From assembly GCA_900319225.1 (NCBI GenBank), contig ONNV01000004.1, forward strand, positions 115,971-179,970: a stretch of 64,000 nucleotides of DNA, written 5' to 3'. The notes below the pieces were generated by a model. The model was given only the letters and a program-made list of their open reading frames with translations, was not told the origin of the DNA and ran no database searches. The translations under genes were made by a program, and so were the position numbers. This document shows positions 1 through 7,198 of the stretch, piece after piece. Source of the DNA: an uncultured Prevotellaceae bacterium. Its GTDB lineage: Bacteria; Bacteroidota; Bacteroidia; Bacteroidales; Bacteroidaceae. Every line of letters starts with the position of its first letter. Position 1 is the first letter of the stretch.

Positions 1-1583
1 ATACCGTTGAGCGGATGGCCGCTCTTGCTGTCAATAAGTTCCAGCTTGATATGCTCGTGGCCGCGACCCACAACCTTGCTGGTGCCGTAGTCATAGACGT
101 TACGGGTGCGGAATATGGGCTTGTGGTTATCGGGACCGAAGGGCTGGAATTTCTTGAGGTCGCGGAAGAACCTGGGTGTTATGTCCTTGAAGTCCAGGTC
201 GGCGTCAATATCTATCGATGCCTCAATCTGGTCCGGTTCGATGTGGTTTGAGACATATTCCTCAAAGCGGCGCTTGAACTCCTCCACGTTCTCTACCTTA
301 AGGGACAGGCCTGCCGCATAGGTGTGTCCGCCAAAATTCTCAAGCAGGTCCTTGCAGCTCTCTATGGCCTTGTATACGTCAAATCCCGATACGGAACGTG
401 CCGATCCTGTAGCCAGGTTGCCGGTTTTGGTAAGTACTACGGCAGGCTTGTAGAACACCTCGGTCAGACGTGAGGCCACGATACCTATCACGCCGCGTTT
501 CCACTCGGCATTGTAGAGCACGATTGCATGACGGTTCTCTCCGTCCTCAAGATTCATGACTATGTTGTTGGCCTCCTCGGTCATCTCCTTGTCATCTTTC
601 TTGCGGTCGTCATTCTCCTGGTCTATGCGCTCGGCCAGTTCAAGGGCGCGGTTAAAGTCCTTCTCAACCATCAGGTCTACGGCTTTCTTACCGCTGCTCA
701 TACGGCCTGCGGCATTCAGACGCGGCCCTATCTTGAATACTATGTCATTGATGGTCAGGTTCTTGTCAGAGAGCTTGCACACCTGTATGATGGCCTTGAG
801 CCCGGTGCAGGGGTTGCTGCTGAGCTGCTCCAGACCGTAGTGTGTAAGCACGCGGTTCTCGCCCATTATGGGTACTATGTCCGATGCGGTACTTACCGCT
901 ACCAGATCCAGACTGGGCAGCAGTTCGCTGAACGGTATGCCGTTGTCCAGTGCGTAGGCCTGCATGAGTTTGAATCCCACACCGCATCCTGAAAGATGCT
1001 TGAAAGGATAATGGGAGTCAAAACGCTTGGCGTTAAGTATGGCAACAGCAGGGGGCAGCTCATCATCGGGAACATGATGGTCACACACTATGAAGTCTAT
1101 GCCTTTCTCCTTGGCATAAGCTATCTCCTGAATCGCCTTGATGCCGCAGTCAAGTACAATGACCAGCTTGACTCCGGTTTCAAAAGCATAATCTACACCC
1201 TGGCGCGATACTCCGTAACCCTCATTGTAACGGTCCGGAATGTAATAGTCCAGGTTGTCATAATCCCTTTTAAGGAAGTTGTACACCAACGCAACGGCAG
1301 TGGTGCCGTCTACGTCATAATCACCGTAAACCAGAATGCGCTCGCCACGCTCTATGGCGCTGTTGATACGTGCCACCGCCTTGTCCATGTCATCCATGAG
1401 CCAAGGGTCAAGCAGCTCGTTCAGTTGCGGGTTGAAAAATTTCTGTACTTCGGTCTTACTTGTTATGCCTCTCTCAATCAAGAGCCTGCAGAGTATGGGG
1501 CTTATCCCTACAGCCTTTGACAAGTCACTGGCTGCCTCTGTTACCTCCGGGGTGGGGGGCACAAAGTTCCATCTGAAGTTCAT
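1..1583 (-). CDS. recJ: Single-stranded-DNA exonuclease RecJ (3' end outside window)
   Basis: RecJ degrades single-stranded DNA 5' to 3' in recombination and mismatch repair in the cytoplasm. About 527 residues are visible; the C-terminus runs off the left edge, so roughly the last 40-50 residues are missing if it has the usual family length. The DHH-phosphoesterase metal motifs are present: DYDVDG at about residues 88-93 and DHH at 168-170, followed by the DHHA1-type segment with a GGH motif near residue 418. The start is the ATG at 1581-1583 (MNFRWNFV), a typical Bacteroidetes RecJ N-terminus; about 100 bases separate it from a good -7/-33 promoter. Identification is firm from the motifs; nothing looks broken in the visible part. 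Confidence 0.96.
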   Translation of the reverse strand, partial: MNFRWNFVPPTPEVTEAASDLSKAVGISPILCRLLIERGITSKTEVQKFFNPQLNELLDPWLMDDMDKAVARINSAIERGERILVYGDYDVDGTTAVALVYNFLKRDYDNLDYYIPDRYNEGYGVSRQGVDYAFETGVKLVIVLDCGIKAIQEIAYAKEKGIDFIVCDHHVPDDELPPAVAILNAKRFDSHYPFKHLSGCGVGFKLMQAYALDNGIPFSELLPSLDLVAVSTASDIVPIMGENRVLTHYGLEQLSSNPCTGLKAIIQVCKLSDKNLTINDIVFKIGPRLNAAGRMSSGKKAVDLMVEKDFNRALELAERIDQENDDRKKDDKEMTEEANNIVMNLEDGENRHAIVLYNAEWKRGVIGIVASRLTEVFYKPAVVLTKTGNLATGSARSVSGFDVYKAIESCKDLLENFGGHTYAAGLSLKVENVEEFKRRFEEYVSNHIEPDQIEASIDIDADLDFKDITPRFFRDLKKFQPFGPDNHKPIFRTRNVYDYGTSKVVGRGHEHIKLELIDSKSGHPLNG

Positions 1584-1691
1584 TTTTTATGTTATTTTTT
1601 ATTTTATTCATTTTGAGTATGTTACGTTGCCTTTCTGAGCTCCGCTCCCGTTCCCGGGGGATATTCCGAAAGACTGGTTTGTTCCAAAATG

Positions 1692-1722
1692 CAAAGATAG
1701 CAAACGGGTTCTTTATTGTCAA
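1692..1722 (-). promoter_or_regulatory. Probable recJ promoter
   Basis: On the minus strand a TATCTTTG -7 box (1692-1699) lies 20 bases from a TTG -33 element (1720-1722). This is the Bacteroidetes sigma-ABfr form TTTG-N19-21-TAnnTTTG. The leader to the recJ ATG would be about 100 bases. Confidence 0.6.
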
Positions 1723-1745
1723 TACTTAACTCTAATTATATTTTA

Positions 1746-1785
1746 ATAAAAAAACGGCAGGAGCATTTGGGTCTGCTCCTGCCGT
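1746..1785 (-). terminator. Rho-independent terminator of the C1 peptidase gene
   Basis: A perfect 12-bp stem (1754-1765 with 1774-1785, ACGGCAGGAGCA) has an 8-base loop and is followed on the minus strand by a run of T. It lies 25 bases after the peptidase stop codon. Confidence 0.9.
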
Positions 1786-1809
1786 ATGACGAATGTAAAC
1801 GGTAATTGT

Positions 1810-2952
1810 TTACTTGATGCCAAGCTTCTTTCTGATATCCTTGGGTATGGCGTCCTTATGTACCAGGATGTTTATGGTCTTGTAGGCTACATAGGCGTCG
1901 CTGGCATACCAGATTCCGTTGTTTCCGGCGGTGGTGTTCCATGAGTTCTTGACCATGAAATACTCCTTGCCGTTCTGGTCCTTGGCAATACCGAATATCT
2001 GCATGCCGTGGTCATCGGTGGTCTCCCAGTTGTCATAACCCTCCTGACGCATCTCCTGGGTGATTGCCTTCTCGTCACCCGGCTCACGCAGGATCTTGTT
2101 CTCCTTGTCCTCATCGGTGGGGATCACGCAGATGGCGGGTTTGGAACGCAGGAATCCGGTCTCGGATACATCGGCACCCCAGGCAAATGTGTAACCGGTC
2201 TTGATGGCATTGTGCATGACCTGCATGAACTCGTCAAGCGGCAGGTTGTATGACGATGCCCAGCGCCAGTTGTCCTGGATCTCTATGATGAACTGCTCAT
2301 AGAAGGGGTGGTGGGTGAATGATGTGAGTGATACGTAATCATCCATGTTGAGTCCCAGGGATGCTGCGTATGACTGTGGGGTATACTCCTTTCCGTTGTA
2401 AGTGAATTTCTCAGGGCACTCACCTATGTAGGCATCATAGATCCCTGAGAATCCTTTCTGCCATACATCGGTCAGTTTCTTCTGGCTGCCTTTGGCAAGT
2501 GCGTCCACGTAAGCCTTTGCCACAGCGGTAAGCTCTGTGTGGTTGATGCGCTCGCTCTTGTAGAGCTTTCCGGGCATGACCTCCTGCGGAACCATACCGT
2601 AGTTCTTCCAGCAGTAGAGCACGTCGTAGAAACTGCCGCCCTGGGCAAATTCTATGTCTCCATGCAGGCGTACGGCGGCCTTGGCGCGGTCCTCCATGGT
2701 CTTGTGAACCACGAACATCTCGGCCAGGTCATGCTCGCCCTTGCCTATTCGTAACAGCTCGGACTCAAAGAAACCGATTGATGAGAATGACCAGCAGGTT
2801 CCTGACTGGGCCTGGTCCTTGACCGATGTTATGGCAAGTGAATCAACTGTGGTGAATACGTATCCTCTTGGCTTGGCAGGTTGTTCTGTCTCCTGTGCGT
2901 AGACGGCAGTGCAGGCCAGAATGAGTGACGCTGCGATAAATGCTTTCTTCAT
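1810..2952 (-). CDS. Secreted C1-family cysteine peptidase (aminopeptidase C / bleomycin-hydrolase-like)
   Basis: 380 residues. A cleavable signal peptide (MKKAFIAASLILACTAVYAQ) suggests export to the periplasm or surface, unlike the cytoplasmic PepC of lactic bacteria. The papain-fold catalytic set is visible: Gln47 and Cys53 in the Q-x5-CWSFSS block, a His in TTDDHGMQIFG near residue 314, and the Asn in VKNSWN near 336. Bacteroidetes carry many such exported C1 peptidases, which trim peptides. The gene is single, with its own promoter upstream and its own terminator downstream. Substrate specificity cannot be read from the sequence. Confidence 0.9.
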   Translation of the reverse strand: MKKAFIAASLILACTAVYAQETEQPAKPRGYVFTTVDSLAITSVKDQAQSGTCWSFSSIGFFESELLRIGKGEHDLAEMFVVHKTMEDRAKAAVRLHGDIEFAQGGSFYDVLYCWKNYGMVPQEVMPGKLYKSERINHTELTAVAKAYVDALAKGSQKKLTDVWQKGFSGIYDAYIGECPEKFTYNGKEYTPQSYAASLGLNMDDYVSLTSFTHHPFYEQFIIEIQDNWRWASSYNLPLDEFMQVMHNAIKTGYTFAWGADVSETGFLRSKPAICVIPTDEDKENKILREPGDEKAITQEMRQEGYDNWETTDDHGMQIFGIAKDQNGKEYFMVKNSWNTTAGNNGIWYASDAYVAYKTINILVHKDAIPKDIRKKLGIK

Positions 2953-2987
2953 ACCTAAAACTTGTGATTTTTTGATTTTCGTGATGC

Positions 2988-3018
2988 CAAATGTATTCTT
3001 TTTGCTCCATTAATCAAA
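2988..3018 (-). promoter_or_regulatory. Probable promoter of the C1 peptidase gene
   Basis: On the minus strand TTTG (3015-3018) is followed after 19 bases by TACATTTG (2988-2995), a full match to the Bacteroidetes -33/-7 pair, 36 bases before the start codon. Confidence 0.7.
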
Positions 3019-3070
3019 GTTTAAAGACTTAAAAACGCTATATTCGCGCCGGAATTTCCATGTAGGACAA

Positions 3071-4174
3071 ATGCAGTACCGATCTCATTCTGATGACAAC
3101 ATACTGATACAGACCTCCGGATGCCTTGATTCAGAAGGCATTGCCCTGGAGTCATGCTCCGTGCTGTCACTTAGGGATGCCATGATGCCTTTCCTGGAGC
3201 AGATGGAACTGCTGCTGGAGAACCTGCATGGAGTGATATCTTCTTGCGGAACTCCCGTATTTGTACGTTTCTTTCTTAGTGATCCGGCCAATCAGGCGGC
3301 AGTCTTGAACGGTCGTTTGGATCTGGATTGCCCGGTTTCGGTTATCGGCCAGACACCCCTTAATGGAACCAAGATTGCGGCTATGGTGTGGTGCAGGAGG
3401 GCAGCCGCCGTGGCCCGCTTATCGGACCGTATGTGCAAGGTGACTGAGAGGGGGATTGATGAATACTGGTACACGGGCGGCCTGTCTGATGCCGACGGTT
3501 CATACTGTCAGACCGTAGCCCTGCTGGATGACCTGGCAGGCAGTCTGCAGGCTCAGGGTCTTACGCTGCGTGACAACTGCATGCGCACCTGGCTGTTCGT
3601 TCAGAACATTGATGTCAATTACAAGGGTGTGGTTGACGGCCGTAATGATGTCTTTGACAATCATGACCTTACAGCCCGTACCCATTTCATATCCAGTACC
3701 GGAATAGAGGGACGTACGGCAAACCATATCAATAAAGTGATGCTTGATGCCGTTGCGGTATCGGGCGCCGGGGTGGGTGTCAAGTTCCTGTACGGACAGA
3801 GTCATCTTAACCGCACATCAGAGTACGGCGTAAGGTTTGAGCGCGGTACCGAGATTGATTACCCGGACCGCAAGCATGTCTATATTTCGGGCACTGCCAG
3901 CATAGACAACAAGGGGCAGATCATGTATGATGATGATATAGTTCGCCAGACCGCCCGCATGATTGAGAATGTGGAGGTCCTGCTCTCTGAGTCCGGCTGT
4001 AGTTTTGCCGATGTTGCGGCCATGACAGTCTATCTGCGTGATCCGTCAGATTACGCAGTTGTAAACCGCATATTCAGCGAGCGCTTTCCAAATCACCCGC
4101 GTGTCATCACCCAGGCACCCGTCTGCCGTCCCGGCTGGCTTATAGAGATGGAGTGCGTGGCTATATCCTGCTGA
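3071..4174 (+). CDS. RidA/YjgF-family (Rid-like) protein
   Basis: 367 residues, no signal peptide, so cytoplasmic. The C-terminal third (about 235-365) reads as a RidA/YjgF domain: HVYISGTASID, then QTARMIENVEVLLSESG, DVAAMTVYLRDPSDY and the final PGWLIEMECVA, the usual order of blocks in the family. The N-terminal two thirds look like a divergent second Rid-type region; double-length proteins of this kind are common in Bacteroidetes. RidA proteins hydrolyse reactive enamines/imines, but many distant members have unknown substrates, and I cannot say which applies. A weak -7-like TATATTCG lies at 3039-3046. It converges with the rubredoxin gene, leaving only 2 bases between the stop codons. 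Confidence 0.8.
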   Translation: MQYRSHSDDNILIQTSGCLDSEGIALESCSVLSLRDAMMPFLEQMELLLENLHGVISSCGTPVFVRFFLSDPANQAAVLNGRLDLDCPVSVIGQTPLNGTKIAAMVWCRRAAAVARLSDRMCKVTERGIDEYWYTGGLSDADGSYCQTVALLDDLAGSLQAQGLTLRDNCMRTWLFVQNIDVNYKGVVDGRNDVFDNHDLTARTHFISSTGIEGRTANHINKVMLDAVAVSGAGVGVKFLYGQSHLNRTSEYGVRFERGTEIDYPDRKHVYISGTASIDNKGQIMYDDDIVRQTARMIENVEVLLSESGCSFADVAAMTVYLRDPSDYAVVNRIFSERFPNHPRVITQAPVCRPGWLIEMECVAISC

Positions 4175-4176
4175 TT

Positions 4177-4335
4177 TCAGGCTTTTGAGAACTGGTCTTT
4201 ACCGGCTCCGCAGAGAGGGCAAACCCAATCATCGGGAAGGTCCTCAAATGATGTTCCGGGAGCGATGCCGCTGTCGGGATCGCCTACTGCGGGATCGTAC
4301 TCGTATCCGCACAGGTCACATACGTACTTACTCAT
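4177..4335 (-). CDS. Rubredoxin
   Basis: A 52-residue protein starting at the ATG at 4333-4335. It has the two iron-binding knuckles [10 protein letters not shown] at residues 6-15 and CPLCGAGK near residues 39-46, the conserved DP and the PDDWVCP block, and is the normal length of a rubredoxin. The single iron is held by four Cys; it carries one electron in the cytoplasm, typically to peroxide- or oxygen-detoxifying enzymes. It follows the epimerase gene on the same strand after 5 bases, so the two are probably co-transcribed, which is an unexpected pairing. Confidence 0.95.
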   Translation of the reverse strand: MSKYVCDLCGYEYDPAVGDPDSGIAPGTSFEDLPDDWVCPLCGAGKDQFSKA

Positions 4336-4340
4336 AATCA

Positions 4341-5381
4341 TTAAGGTTTTAATGGGTTAAGGTCAGATTTGAACCACTCTATGAATTTGCCTATTCCCTC
4401 ATGCAGGGTGGTGGTGGGCTTGTAGCCGCACTCACGCTCCAGTTTGGAGGTATCGGCATAGGTCTTAAGTACATCGCCCTGCTGCATGGGCAGGAATATC
4501 TTGTTTGCCTCAACGCCCAGAGCCGTCTCAATCTCATTTATGAAATCCATAAGCTGTACGGGCTTGGAGCAACCTATATTATATATCTTCCAAGGGACGT
4601 TGTTGGGACAGGCCTCGGCGTCCGGCTTGCGGTCAATCACCTGGATTGTGCCCTCAACTATGTCATCAATGTATGTGAAGTCGCGGCTCAGGTTACCGTT
4701 GTTGAATACCTTGATGGGCTCTCCCTTGCTGATAGCCGTGGCAAAGAGCATGGGTGCCATGTCGGGGCGGCCCCACGGACCGTATACGGTAAAGAACCTG
4801 AGGCCGGTTGTGGGCAGGCCGTAGAGCTTGCTGTATGAGTGGGCCATGAGCTCATTTGCCTTCTTGGTGGCGGCGTAGAGGCTTACCGGGTTGTCCACAC
4901 GGTCGTCCTCACTGAACGGAACCTTGTCATTCATTCCGTAGACCGATGATGATGACGCGTATACCAGATGCTTCACCTCATTGTTGCGGCAGCACTCCAG
5001 TACGTTCATGAATCCCACCAGGTTGCTGTCCAGATAGGCATAGGGGTTGGTTATGGAGTAACGTACTCCGGCCTGGGCTGCCAGGTTGACCACGATATCA
5101 AATTTCTCCTGCTGGAAGAACTCCGTCATCTGACCGCGGTCGGCCAGGTCCATCTTTATGAATCGGTAGTTGGTGAATCGGGTACTTTCGCGGACGGAGC
5201 CGTCAATATACCGGCCGCTGTGGGATACTATTCCGCACTGAGCCAGACGTCCCAACTTAAGGCGAATGTCATAATAATCATTTATGTTGTCAAGTCCTAC
5301 GACTTCATCTCCGCGCTCAGCCAGACGGTAAGCCAGTTTTGACCCGATGAATCCGGCCGCTCCAGTAACAAGTATCTTCAT
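4341..5381 (-). CDS. NAD-dependent sugar epimerase, UDP-glucuronate 4-epimerase-like
   Basis: Extended short-chain dehydrogenase of 345 residues from the ATG at 5379-5381 ([13 protein letters not shown]); a longer in-frame reading to 5432 runs into the promoter and is rejected. The Rossmann glycine motif GAAGFIG is at residues 6-12, a Ser-rich catalytic strand ([10 protein letters not shown]) and YxxxK (YAATKK) follow near 145-172. The LDNINDYYD block after the first strand and the [15 protein letters not shown] block are typical of the UDP-glucuronate/UDP-galacturonate epimerase group (CapI-like) which supplies UDP-galacturonate for surface polysaccharides. Related nucleotide-sugar epimerases are close enough that the exact substrate is not certain. 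Confidence 0.88.
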   Translation of the reverse strand: MKILVTGAAGFIGSKLAYRLAERGDEVVGLDNINDYYDIRLKLGRLAQCGIVSHSGRYIDGSVRESTRFTNYRFIKMDLADRGQMTEFFQQEKFDIVVNLAAQAGVRYSITNPYAYLDSNLVGFMNVLECCRNNEVKHLVYASSSSVYGMNDKVPFSEDDRVDNPVSLYAATKKANELMAHSYSKLYGLPTTGLRFFTVYGPWGRPDMAPMLFATAISKGEPIKVFNNGNLSRDFTYIDDIVEGTIQVIDRKPDAEACPNNVPWKIYNIGCSKPVQLMDFINEIETALGVEANKIFLPMQQGDVLKTYADTSKLERECGYKPTTTLHEGIGKFIEWFKSDLNPLKP

Positions 5382-5400
5382 CCTTATTTCGTTTGATATG

Positions 5401-5408
5401 CAAATATA
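5401..5408 (-). promoter_or_regulatory. -7 box for the epimerase-rubredoxin pair
   Basis: TATATTTG on the minus strand, 20 bases before the start codon. The most likely -33 TTTG (5432-5435) lies inside the left arm of the neighbouring long inverted repeat, at a slightly long spacing of 23 bases. Confidence 0.5.
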
Positions 5409-5424
5409 CAAAAAGGGCTCAAAA

Positions 5425-5527
5425 AGGGGCACAAAAGGGACGGTTCTATCTGTGCCCTTAAGAAAAGGTTGAAAATAGTTGATTCAAATCAAAAGGGCAC
5501 AGATAGAACCGTCCCTTTTGTGCCCCT
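5425..5527. repeat. 35-bp perfect inverted repeat with core GGGACGGTTCT
   Basis: Positions 5425-5459 are the exact reverse complement of 5493-5527, with a 33-base AT-rich spacer. Each arm contains GGGACGGTTCT flanked by GGGCACA and TGTGCCC, so each arm is also a weak palindrome by itself. The same core occurs in two other long palindromes of this window. The rest of the 397-base gap between the epimerase and gdhA holds AT-rich sequence with TGCATA-type repeats and the gdhA promoter. Confidence 0.95.
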
Positions 5528-5674
5528 ATTGCCGGCTTCCTGACAAAATGAATACAAATATGTCCGGATGTTGCATATTTATGCTCAAACAGGGGCGGAA
5601 AATGCCGAATTCTGACGTTTATGCATAGCATTATGAATTATTTGCATAAATTACGTGAAAAATTTTGCGCATTC

Positions 5675-5706
5675 TTTGCTCGTTTTGATGACAAATAGTA
5701 ACTTTG
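5675..5706 (+). promoter_or_regulatory. gdhA promoter
   Basis: TTTG (5675-5678), 20 bases, TAACTTTG (5699-5706). The extended -7 AGTAACTTTGC is shared with the promoters in front of the DUF4143-type ATPase and purL. The leader to the gdhA ATG would be about 70 bases. Confidence 0.8.
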
Positions 5707-5778
5707 CGAGCGGTTTTGATAACAAATTCACATATTTGGAGCAGAAATCATACAAATTACATAAATTCACTCAAAATT

Positions 5779-7134
5779 ATGGACAAACAGGTTAAGAATT
5801 ACGTTGACAAATTCATGGCTGAGTTGATCGCCAAGAATCCCGGTGAGAAAGAATTCCACCAGGCAGTTAAGGAGGTTGTAGAGAGCGTTGCCCCTTACAT
5901 CCTTCAGAATCCTTACCTCCTGGATCAGAAGATCATGGAGCGTATTGTAGAGCCTGAGAGAGTAATCATGTTCCGTGTTCCTTGGATGGATGACAAAGGT
6001 GAGATTCACGTAAACCGCGGTTTCCGCGTTCAGATGAACAGCGCCATTGGCCCGTACAAAGGCGGTGTACGTTTCCACTCAAGCGTTAACCTGAGCATCA
6101 TGAAGTTCCTTGCTTTCGAGCAGACCTTCAAGAACAGCCTTACCACTCTGCCTATGGGTGGTGCCAAGGGTGGTTCAGACTTCAGCCCGCGTGGCAAGTC
6201 AGACGCTGAGGTAATGCGTTTCTGCCAGAGCTTCATCAACGAGCTCTATCGTCATATCGGTCCTGACACCGACGTACCTGCTGGTGATATAGGTGTAGGT
6301 GGTCGTGAGGTTGGTTTCATGTTCGGTCAGTACAAGAAGCTCAAGAACGAGTGGACTGGTACTTATACCGGTAAGGGTCAGTGCTGGGGCGGTAGCCTCC
6401 TGCGTCCTGAGGCAACCGGTTACGGTGCTTGCTACTTTGCTCAGGATATGCTTGCTACACGCGGCAAGAGCTTCAAGGGCCAGACAGTTGTTATCTCAGG
6501 TTCAGGTAACGTTGCACAGTTCGCTGCCGAGAAGGCTATGCGTCTTGGCGCCAAGGTTGTTACCTTCTCAGATTCAAACGGTTACATCTACGATCCCGAG
6601 GGCATGACCGAGGAGAAGATCGCTTATGTAAAGAACCTCAAGAACGTTATCCGTGGCCGTATCAAGGAGTATGTAAAGCAGTATCCTAACGCCAAGTACT
6701 TTGAGGGCGAGCGTCCTTGGGGCGTTAAGTGCGACATCGCTATGCCTTGCGCTACCCAGAACGAGATCGAGCTTAAGGATGCTGAGAAGCTGGTTGCCAA
6801 CGGTTGCTACTGCGTAACTGAGGGTGCTAACATGCCTACCACTCCTGATGCAATCGCTCTGTTCCAGAAGAACAAGATGCTGTACTCACCCGGTAAGGCT
6901 TCTAACGCCGGTGGTGTATCAACATCAGGTCTTGAGATGTCACAGAACTCAATGCGTCTCAAGTGGACCGCTGAGGAGGTTGACGAGAAGCTGCATCGCA
7001 TCATGTCAGATATCCACGCTGCCTGCGTTAAGTACGGTACCGAGGAGGATGGCTACATCAACTACGTGAAGGGTGCTAACATCGCTGGATTTATCAAGGT
7101 TGCTAACGCTATGTGCGAGCAGGGTCTTGTATAA
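5779..7134 (+). CDS. gdhA: NADP-type glutamate dehydrogenase
   Basis: 451 residues from the ATG at 5779 (MDKQVKNYVDKFM); the in-frame extension to 5704 overlaps the promoter. It makes glutamate from 2-oxoglutarate and ammonium in the cytoplasm, the main ammonium entry in gut Bacteroidetes. The dimerisation domain, the PMGGAKGGSDF substrate block with the catalytic Lys, the PAGDIGVGGREVGFMFGQY block and the Rossmann motif SGSGNVAQFAAEKA are all present, and length fits the hexameric NADP class. Codon use is strongly biased (GTT, GCT, CGT, TTC), as expected for a highly expressed gene. Confidence 0.97.
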   Translation: MDKQVKNYVDKFMAELIAKNPGEKEFHQAVKEVVESVAPYILQNPYLLDQKIMERIVEPERVIMFRVPWMDDKGEIHVNRGFRVQMNSAIGPYKGGVRFHSSVNLSIMKFLAFEQTFKNSLTTLPMGGAKGGSDFSPRGKSDAEVMRFCQSFINELYRHIGPDTDVPAGDIGVGGREVGFMFGQYKKLKNEWTGTYTGKGQCWGGSLLRPEATGYGACYFAQDMLATRGKSFKGQTVVISGSGNVAQFAAEKAMRLGAKVVTFSDSNGYIYDPEGMTEEKIAYVKNLKNVIRGRIKEYVKQYPNAKYFEGERPWGVKCDIAMPCATQNEIELKDAEKLVANGCYCVTEGANMPTTPDAIALFQKNKMLYSPGKASNAGGVSTSGLEMSQNSMRLKWTAEEVDEKLHRIMSDIHAACVKYGTEEDGYINYVKGANIAGFIKVANAMCEQGLV

Positions 7135-7153
7135 TACCTTATAAATTGATAAT

Positions 7154-7188
7154 TTTGGGCTGGCTTAGAGATTCTGGGCCGGCCCAAA
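7154..7188 (+). other. Hairpin between gdhA and the PEP/pyruvate-binding gene
   Basis: Stem TTTGGGCTGGC / GCCGGCCCAAA (one G-T pair) with a 13-base loop, 20 bases after the gdhA stop. It lacks a clean T run, so it could be a weak terminator, an attenuator or a 3'-end stabilising structure. Confidence 0.5.
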
Positions 7189-7198
7189 TTATTTATTG

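Noticed and set aside
528-1520. Long plus-strand reading frames opposite recJ
   Set aside because: They are antisense shadows of a gene with intact DHH motifs and show no protein family features.
5704-5778. In-frame N-terminal extension of gdhA
   Set aside because: It overlaps the -7 box at 5699-5706 and is absent from normal GDH length.
7154-7188. Rho-independent terminator after gdhA
   Set aside because: The stem is good, but no T run follows; kept only as a hairpin of unknown role.
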